From Udeniomyces pyricola (Eukaryota > Basidiomycota > Tremellomycetes > Cystofilobasidiales > Mrakiaceae), in assembly GCA_039545295.1 (NCBI GenBank), contig BCIK01000010.1, forward strand, positions 461,280 to 525,279: a stretch of DNA of 64,000 bases, in the 5' to 3' direction. The notes under the pieces were generated by a model, which had not been told where the DNA came from, searched no databases, and saw only the letters and a list, made by a program, of their open reading frames with translations. This document shows, one piece after another, positions 57,282-64,000 of the stretch (position 1 is its first letter; every line of letters begins with the position of its first letter). The position numbers and the translations under genes are program-made.

Positions 57282-60194
57282 TCAACTCATCCATCCTGAC
57301 CACCTCTTCCTCTTCACACCGTGACCAACCCCAGCGTGTTCTTCCTCCAAAGGCTCTGACCCAGTCCCCGACGGATCATGATCCTTTTCCCTCTCCTCCC
57401 ACCATCCTCTCCATCCAATCCGCTTCACTTCCTCACTGAACCCTTCTGCCTCTTCGGGCGCTTCAAAGTCCTTGGCGTAGCTGTTGAACGCTATCGGCGG
57501 GGCGTACGCCCCCGGGCTCGATGGGTACAGGCGGTACAGATTCAGCGTACGCGCCAGATCAGGATGGGGCGGGGCGAAATAGAAACATCTGAGGAAAGAG
57601 ATAGGGTAGAAGTGAGAGGAGATGCGTTCCATCGGAAATAACAAGAAAGATAGACAACGCAGAAAGGAAAAAGATTAGTAGAGGACGATTCCAAGCACCA
57701 AAACATCCCAATCGAGAGACAAGAAGTGGATGGAGGCCTGACGCGTCAGTCATCAGAGACGATGATGGGATGTCTTCTCTGTGAAAGAACAGAGCGAGAG
57801 AGAGCAGTGAGAAAGTATACAGAGATAGAGGCAAATCACGAACCTGATTGGAACGTTAAATTCTTGAGCGATAAGAATGTATGACTTTCGCGTGCTTTTG
57901 TTCCGGTTTGTGTTGTCTATCGTCAACCATCACAAAGAAAGAGCGAAAAGAGGGAGGGAGAAAGGGGGAAGAGTTGGTAGGCTTGAGATTAGAGCTGTAC
58001 GATTTCCTTTCAATGTAAACCTAGGAAGGCTCCAAGCCATTTTTGCATCATGATGATATAAGCACTCACCCACGACGACCCTGCCTCCTTTGCTCAAAAC
58101 TTCCCTCACACGTTTCTCACACTTGACTTTCGTCTTGAGTTCATCCTGATTAACGCGCTCGTACGCTTCGGGGCCAGTGGGGATGATGCCAAAGTAGCGA
58201 GCGAAAAAGGTGGATTTGCCTGAGCCGGGGGAACCGCAGAAGAGGATGACTTCGGACGGCGTGCTCGAGACGGTCGGAAGGAGAGGAGTATTCGTTGGTG
58301 TATACAAGGGACCTAAAGTGGAACATATCGAGCAAGTAGAGAGGAGGTAAATGGGAAGAATGAGCTATCGAGGTAGTACGAAAGGATGAAGAGGGGTGTA
58401 TAAGACTCCGACGCGTGACCTACCAGGCTTGAGATCACCAATACGAAAGCCTTCGAGTGGTGGCAAGGGAGTAACATCCGCATGGAAGTACATCTGCAGA
58501 GAAGAACAAAACAAAGCAAGATATAACAAAACAAAACAAAACAAGACAAGACAAAACAAACGAAAAGTTGGAGCCTGATTCCGCCAGACACCGTCCCTTC
58601 GTCCCTTTGTATTCTCCAGATCGACCGGCCTCCATGCGCGGAGTGATCGACGCGGAATTAGCATATCGTTTCTCACCTCGGGCGTTAAAAACTTGACGCC
58701 GACGTTATCTGCCCACTTGCGGTCCGCTGCAGAATGATCGTCGACCGCTCGAGGAGGCACGGATTGGAAACGAGTTCGACCAGCTGCATCGCCAACATAG
58801 AAGCTATTCGGGATGTCTGTAGTTTATTGTACATGCCACAAAGAGGTATGTCCAAGCCATAGATCAGCTTCAGAAACATACGAATCGGTAAGTTACGCGT
58901 GGTGGATGTGATGAGCGTGAGAACGAACCGAGTTGGATATTGTCGAGTGCGAGGATGGCTTCAAGATGATCGTATAGCCCGATGAGTGGTTTTCGATAAT
59001 GGTCCTTTTCAAGAGCCGCAAGGAGTCGAAAGGGGGCTCGGTTGAGCTGGAAGGATTGGACAATAGATCGAGTATCAGTCTCTCGGTCCAACTGATCTGT
59101 GGCCATGACTGAGCGAGAAAGAGAACCCTATAGAACCAGCTCACTTGAAGCGCGATCGCTTGGATCTTTTCGGTGAACCACATTCGCTTCTTGCCCTTGC
59201 CACCTAGACCGTTCTGGTTGGTGATGATAATGACGAGGTACCTAGAATGATCAACATCCGCTATCGCGTCAACTTGGTCTACTTGACCTGTCTCTTCATG
59301 TAGCCGGGTCTTTCCTATACGTCCTGCTCACCCTTGATCGTGCAATGTCTGGAGTTTAGCTGGGACATCGGCATGATACCACTTCCAATCCGATCCAGAG
59401 TTGGGAAACGTATTGCCGCTTCGGGTGTGGATGAGCGTACCATCGAGGTCAAAGAATGCAGCTTTGCGCAACGAGGGCTTCGAGGACTTGGATGAGGTTG
59501 AAGGGGAAGTCGGCGTGGGTTCGGTCGAAGATGGGACGGAGAGCGTCGAAGAGGCGAGTAAGGGATGAACGTAATGCAAGAGTGAAGTACTGCAATGGAT
59601 TAAGGGAAAGATGACGCCCAGATATCAGCCTGTGGCTCATGGGTGGGCTCATCTCCAAGAAAAGATTGAGATTAAGCAAGCAAGGACGTAATGGCATCAC
59701 TTACGGTCCGTCGGTCTTCCATGGGTTCGATGCTGATTTCTCAGCTGGTGGGGCGAAAAAGGAGTGAACTATTTAGGCCAAAAGAAAAATTCGATCGATT
59801 TAGCGGTATGTACAAATAGGTTCGGCTGTTCGGTTGGCTATGTGGTAGTTCAAATATCAAAGGGAACGTCCGGATGGATGCTTTCATTCGCTCGTACCCT
59901 GGCCAGCCAGCTGGGTGAACGAGAAAACGTACTCTTGGGCTTCTTGCTGATGTCCCCGAGATTGTCCTCATTTGGTCGCTTGGTTCCGCTAGGCTTGCTC
60001 ATGATAATGGGTCGGGATGATGCGTATACAGGCTTGGAAGTAGCAAGTCGCGTCGATACGGATTGAGCAGCGGCAGACGACTTGGTGAAGACGAAGCGGT
60101 GCTGAGGCGGGAAGTGGGCGGATACGGTTGAATTGATAGGTGTGGCAATTGAAGTGCGTAGGAGATGCAGATACGAAAACGAGCGTGGAACCAT
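57282..60194 (-). CDS. PNKP: Bifunctional polynucleotide kinase 3'-phosphatase
   Basis: Repairs DNA ends by removing 3'-phosphates and adding 5'-phosphates. The N-terminal exon ends at 59933 (GTACGT donor). Exon 2 (59768-59705) gives [21 protein letters not shown], just after KKPK. Exon 3 (59589-59332) gives [12 protein letters not shown] and the phosphatase motif [14 protein letters not shown], whose first Asp is the nucleophile. The next exon reads [20 protein letters not shown]. The kinase half has Walker [19 protein letters not shown] and [20 protein letters not shown]. The C-terminus runs [19 protein letters not shown] to TGA at 57284-57282. No FHA domain is seen, as is usual in fungi (S. 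pombe Pnk1). Two in-frame starts are possible: 60194, adding 64 mostly basic, Ser-rich residues, or 60002 ([14 protein letters not shown]). The exon with KIHSFF resembles a degenerate PIP box. Divergent from the hydrolase gene about 200 bp away. Confidence 0.92.
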
Positions 60195-60403
60195 GCAACG
60201 ATGAACTAGAAGGAGGTGGTGCAGTTACCAGGTCCGAGAGGTACCAACCAGTATGTGTTGGTTGATGGACCTTGTTCTCACCGGCCTAATCCGTGCGACC
60301 GTTCCCGGACAACCGGACAACGCTCATCACGACCAGACATCCCTCTTTCCCCATACCACACCTGTCTCTCTCCGCCTCTTCGACTTCTCCAATTCTACAG
60401 ACA
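60195..60403. promoter_or_regulatory. Compact divergent promoter of PNKP (-) and the isochorismatase-like gene (+)
   Basis: Only about 209 bp separate the outermost start codons (about 400 bp if PNKP starts at 60002). The right half is C/T-rich toward the plus-strand gene. The two genes probably share regulatory DNA. Confidence 0.5.
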
Positions 60404-61809
60404 ATGCTCGGCCGAACTGCTCTCTTTGTCTGTGACGTCCAGACCAAATTCGAAGCCGCCATCTTTGGATGGTCCTCCGTCGTCTCCACTGCTGCCAAGA
60501 TGACCCGCTTCGCGAACGTGAGGATACGTTTCATCAGCCTTATCATACCCGTTTATCAACTATCAGGACTTGAGTTGCTTGTCACTTCAAATCGATCCAT
60601 CTCCTACACAAATACGCCAGGATGAGCATCGATGGCGGAATTCTGTCATTCTTGCCGAGCCGTTCGTTAGCGTTGAGTCGGGAACGAAGGTGATCAAGAT
60701 TTCTTTGCCCAAGCGGCTGATACATCTCGAATGTCGTCTTCACCATCTTTTAGATTCTGAAACTCCCCGTGATAGTCACGGAACAGAATCCGCAGAGTAT
60801 GTTGGATCTCGTACCTTACACCAGATAGATCCCATTCACAAGTCGTCGTGTCCCATGTGTTTACGGCCTAACTCTTCACACATTCCGATTGTCATCCTGT
60901 GGCAGGACTTGGACCAACTAGTCCAAAGATTGACCTTAGTTCACTTTCGGATGGACTCCACCTCGGTACATTCCCCAAGACAAAGGCAAGCAACCGAAGT
61001 TGACCCCGTTGTCCAACCATGCGATGCCTGTAAATAACAATCCTACCGCAATTCCCCGAATCATTCATCATACAGTTCTCCATGGTCTTGCCCGAAACGA
61101 TGGCACTGCTTGAAAAGCATGAGATTCAAAGTGTCATCATCTGTGGGATCGAATCTCACATCTGCGTCTTGCAAGTAAGCGTTGCGATGCGTATGACGAT
61201 CGATCCAGTTACAGAGGTACCTTTGACGTTCCCGATATATGCTCACACACGCTTTGATGTCCCTGATGCCTACAATCTGATCCATCGAATCAGACTGCAC
61301 TAGAGCTGCTATCGCTGCCTCAAAAGATCCGGGTTATCATCTTGGCTGACGGAGTTTCAAGGTGAGGCATCCAATTGTTACCCAGTCCTTGGTGACAATT
61401 CTCGGCTCTGTTGATCTGTCATGAGGCTGATCAACTCCTGACCTTGCTCTTATATAATCCTTACAGCTGCAACCCCGAAGAGGTTCCTATCGCGCTTGCT
61501 GTGAGTTGCATCACGACAAAAGGCATCTCAAGCTGGAATGTCAGCATGTTTCTTCGACCACTAAAACGTATCGTTTCTTCCCATCTTTTTATTGTTATTA
61601 TTTGTTTCTTTTGTTCGGCCATGGCTATCCAGCGGCTCCGTCAAGAAGGTGCCATCATCTCCACTTCGGAATCTGTTCTCTTTCAACTGCAGCATGACGC
61701 CGGTACGCCTGGGTTCAAGGCCTTCTCTGGAGCCGTCAAGGACGCCAAGGAAGGAACCGCGTCGGCACTGAAGGAGCTCAGATCGACCATGGGCTCACCA
61801 AAGCTCTGA
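60404..61809 (+). CDS. Isochorismatase-family cysteine hydrolase (ISOC1/YcaC-like)
   Basis: Seven short exons join in phase to 204 residues: 60404-60517, 60754-60796, 60906-60985, 61076-61174, 61294-61361, 61467-61500, 61633-61809. The fold's Asp-Lys-Cys set is visible: Asp in LFVCDVQTKF, Lys in FPKTKFSM, Cys in IESHICVLQT. Other landmarks are LPVIVTEQNPQRLGPT, IICGIESHICV, IILADGVSS and RLRQEGAIISTSESVLFQLQ. The length and TEQ/KTKFSM pattern fit the ISOC-domain group rather than nicotinamidase proper. The third intron (60986-61075) uses a GC donor, AAG|GCAAGC. The substrate is unknown. The ATG at 60404 is directly followed by the first beta strand, as in homologues. Confidence 0.88.
60986..61075 (+). 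other. GC-AG intron in the isochorismatase-like gene
   Basis: The donor is AAG|GCAAGC and the acceptor ACAG|TTCTCC. Removing these 90 bases restores FPKTKFSM, which contains the conserved Lys. No GT donor at the same position keeps the frame. Confidence 0.8.
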
Positions 61810-62285
61810 GCTTGATCCAACTTGATCGAGCTGGAGCGGAGAGGTTTTCAGTGGCCGTAGCTCGATTGGGGAGCTTGAGATCATGGCGAATGACGTTCGA
61901 TAGTTTTGTGACGGATGCTGATTGAGGGATGGACATGGATCGATGGGCATACGTCGAAACACGTGCCGATAGTTGAAAATTATACATGTATATGTTTGAA
62001 TCACAAGGTCGATGGACAATCTTTACCAGAGTAGAGTAAACGGCATGATGTTTTCGAGAGGCGTAACTGATTCAATTGATTTAATATTAGGCAAATGAAT
62101 CCAACCTCGGTCGAGCGTCAAACTCACGTCTGACAAGCTCGAAGGGCTTCGGCCATGGCATTTCATGATCCGCGCACTAATCGACGACCACGTCCTCAGC
62201 AACCCATTCCCATATCCCTCCAGCGAGCCATCCCCTCTCGGATTGAAGCCTCCACACGTTCTACAACGAACCCGACGTCAGTTCT
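61810..62285. other. Intergenic region upstream of the Zn2Cys6 gene
   Basis: About 475 bp between two plus-strand genes. It must contain the terminator of the hydrolase and the promoter of the transcription factor. No repeat or clear motif stands out. Confidence 0.5.
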
Positions 62286-64000
62286 ATGCCGTCCAATCCA
62301 CCCCCACCACCGGCGTTCATTCCGATGCACGCCCAATCGTCGTCTTCTGCGTCTCAGTCAGGTTCGGCCCAGCCTCCGCACCCCCATCATCACTTCTCTT
62401 TCCCGCCTTCGAATATGGCTTTGCCTCCACCTCCCGTATCTCCTGCAAGTGCAGGTCCGTCGGCATCCAAGAAGCAAAAGTCCACGAGCTCATTGTCCGC
62501 TGCCGACAAAGCTGCTACCGCGTTGACACTCAAGCGAAACCAAGCATGTCTTACCGTGCGTCTGATCCCCCTTCCCCTCAAAGTCCCGGTCGAGGCTGAT
62601 TGATGATGCGCTTCTTCTCCCTTGGCCGTGACTGACCATCGGACATCTGATACTGCTGCTGCGGCCATGCCTTGTATACGCTCGTGCACATGCCTTGGAA
62701 CTCTATAGTGTAGGAAGAGAAAGCTACGTTGTGATGCGGCGAGACCGACATGTGCTACTTGCCTTCGATCCTGGAACCACACGTAAGTCAAAAGGCTGAC
62801 CAGGACTGCCCTGGTCGGAAGGCCTCGCCGTCTCGCCCGAAGAGACCGCCCCGAAGGGAGAGCATACCACGAGGTTTCCTCTCCCCTCCCTTCCTTCCAT
62901 CCATCAATGCACATTCACCATGCTCGCTTGTCAGGAGAGTCGTCTGTCCTAATTCCTATCATATTGGCTCTTCGTTCAGCATCCTTCACCTCAAACCGGG
63001 CAAAGTCGCTCCCGAACGCCCTATCTGCGAGTACGAGGATCTGGATGCCATCCCGCCTCCTCGTACGATCGCCTCGTCGTCGGCAGCAGCAGATCAATCC
63101 TTGGAACAGCCTGCTTCTTCCTCCTCAATGCTGTCTTCGTTATCGTCCAGTTCTTCTCATCCTGCCCGGCGTGTGACAGACCCGGCAGGTCGACTTCCGC
63201 CAGCTCCCGCGGGTTACTCCGGTCATCCACATCACTCCTTTGCTCAGCCACCTGCTTCATCTTCCTCGCCTAGAGAAACCCCACTGAGCGCTACCGCTCA
63301 CCAGACTCATCACATATCACCTCCCACTACCTCAGCTGGACCGTCTGAATCTGACCTCCTCCGCTCGAGGGTTCAGGAACTCGAAGCAATGCTCGGACAG
63401 GCGGCCTCTCTTGTGGGCCTCAACGGCCTGGCTCAGGTTGCGAGCAATGTAGAAAACCCATCGATCTCTCAATCGAACGACGTTCGTACGCGCTCTAACA
63501 CTAAGCCGTTGACCGTCTCTGCGTTTGCTGAGCCCTCGTTCAGCGGCGGCACCCCTCCGACGCTACCTCCGCTCTCCAAAGTACGGCAGAGTTCGTGGGA
63601 ACTCTATCAGAAATCGCTTGCACCTGAACCCCCTTCCAAGAAGATCTTGCCGCCGACTATCCCGCCCCTCCTGAAGTCAAAACCTGTCCCGCGGCACTAC
63701 GATACTTTTCCACCCACGCGTCACCAACATGCCGTCTCAGATGCTGCGGCCGGGAGCTCTGTCGGGTCGATGGCAAGTATGATGACCATCCCTGCCCCTC
63801 CGTCGATGTTCCAGCATGATAGCTACCCTCGACCCGGCCTCTCAGCCGACCGGGTCGCATCGCCCAGCATCTCTTCCGTACACTCTTTGCTCCATCCTCC
63901 TGAGCCACCCCAGGCCCCTTTTAGTTTCGGCCTCCCTCCACCAACGTCTGCTCAGCAATCACACTTATATCAACAACCGTCGCCCCTCTTTCCACGTCAA
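62286..64000 (+). CDS. Zn2Cys6 zinc-cluster transcription factor (5' part, runs off the window)
   Basis: Fungal DNA-binding regulator. Exon 1 (62286 to about 62555) encodes a Pro/Ser-rich, His-containing leader and ends KRNQACLT. After an intron, exon 2 begins near 62709 and gives CRKRKLRCDAARPTCATC. Exon 3 starts at 62980 and gives LHLKPGKVAPERPICEYED. Five cysteines follow the usual Cx2Cx6Cx6Cx2C order. The sixth comes only after a 22-residue gap (PIC), longer than the 6-8 of Gal4. Similar long last loops occur in basidiomycete factors as I recall them. A short coiled coil, SDLLRSRVQELEAML, follows, then Ser/Pro/His-rich sequence to the window end. No fungal-specific TF middle domain is seen before the end. 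Target genes are unknown. Confidence 0.85.

Noticed and set aside
60518..61075. Isochorismatase-like gene as a pseudogene
   Set aside because: Long gaps between homologous blocks are explained by two canonical introns and one GC-AG intron with consistent phase; all catalytic residues remain.

Overview
The window is nuclear DNA from an intron-rich fungus, most likely a basidiomycete yeast or mould. Almost every gene is cut by short GT-AG introns of about 50-350 nt with strong GTAAGT/GTGAGT/GTATGT donors. Base composition is moderately GC-rich, and untranslated regions and introns carry long pyrimidine tracts. The gene set is typical fungal: SCH9-type kinase, RTA1-like exporter, exocyst SEC15, ELG1, and a Zn2Cys6 factor with the spaced last cysteine that I recall from basidiomycetes. 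No operons, CRISPR arrays, rRNA or tRNA genes were seen. The assembly has one 257-base gap (35421-35677) and one isolated N (54955).

Layout, left to right. 1-2172: no supported gene. 2173-3489 (-): dehydrodolichyl diphosphate synthase (RER2/SRT1 type). Divergent from it, 4453-10791 (+): a 2026-residue Dbl-type RhoGEF. Convergent with that, 11649-13609 (-): a four-helix, probably mitochondrial Tim17/TIMMDC1-like protein. 13977-22248 (-): a full ABCC transporter split into many exons. 22634-24596 (-): RTA1-like seven-helix lipid exporter. 25362-28729 (-): aldehyde dehydrogenase with a probable mitochondrial presequence. Divergent from it, 29641-33653 (+): SCH9 kinase (C2 + AGC kinase). Convergent, 35136-39912 (-): SEC15, with the assembly gap inside an intron. 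40309-44692 (-): ELG1/ATAD5 PCNA-unloading ATPase. 45969-49898 (-): a 1214-residue protein with a CENP-B/Tc5-type DNA-binding region. 49899-55006: about 5 kb without a convincing gene. 55007-57004 (-): triosephosphate isomerase. 57282-60002 or 60194 (-): polynucleotide kinase 3'-phosphatase. Divergent from it, 60404-61809 (+): isochorismatase-family hydrolase. 62286 to beyond the end (+): Zn2Cys6 transcription factor.

Functionally the window is a mix of housekeeping and regulatory genes, not a pathway cluster. Themes are membrane traffic and polarity (RhoGEF, SEC15), genome maintenance (ELG1, PNKP), membrane export and lipid chemistry (ABCC, RTA1, cis-prenyltransferase) and nutrient signalling (SCH9). 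I did not find a clearly new multi-gene system. The observations most worth following are the gene-poor 49.9-55.0 kb block with CCG-TA-CGG palindromes, the transposase-derived DNA-binding gene next to it, shared degenerate PIP-like motifs in ELG1 and PNKP, possible dual-start targeting of PNKP and aldehyde dehydrogenase, a 12-nt microexon and a GC-AG intron, and a PH domain interrupted by a long insert. Exon joins were worked out by hand from splice signals and reading phase.
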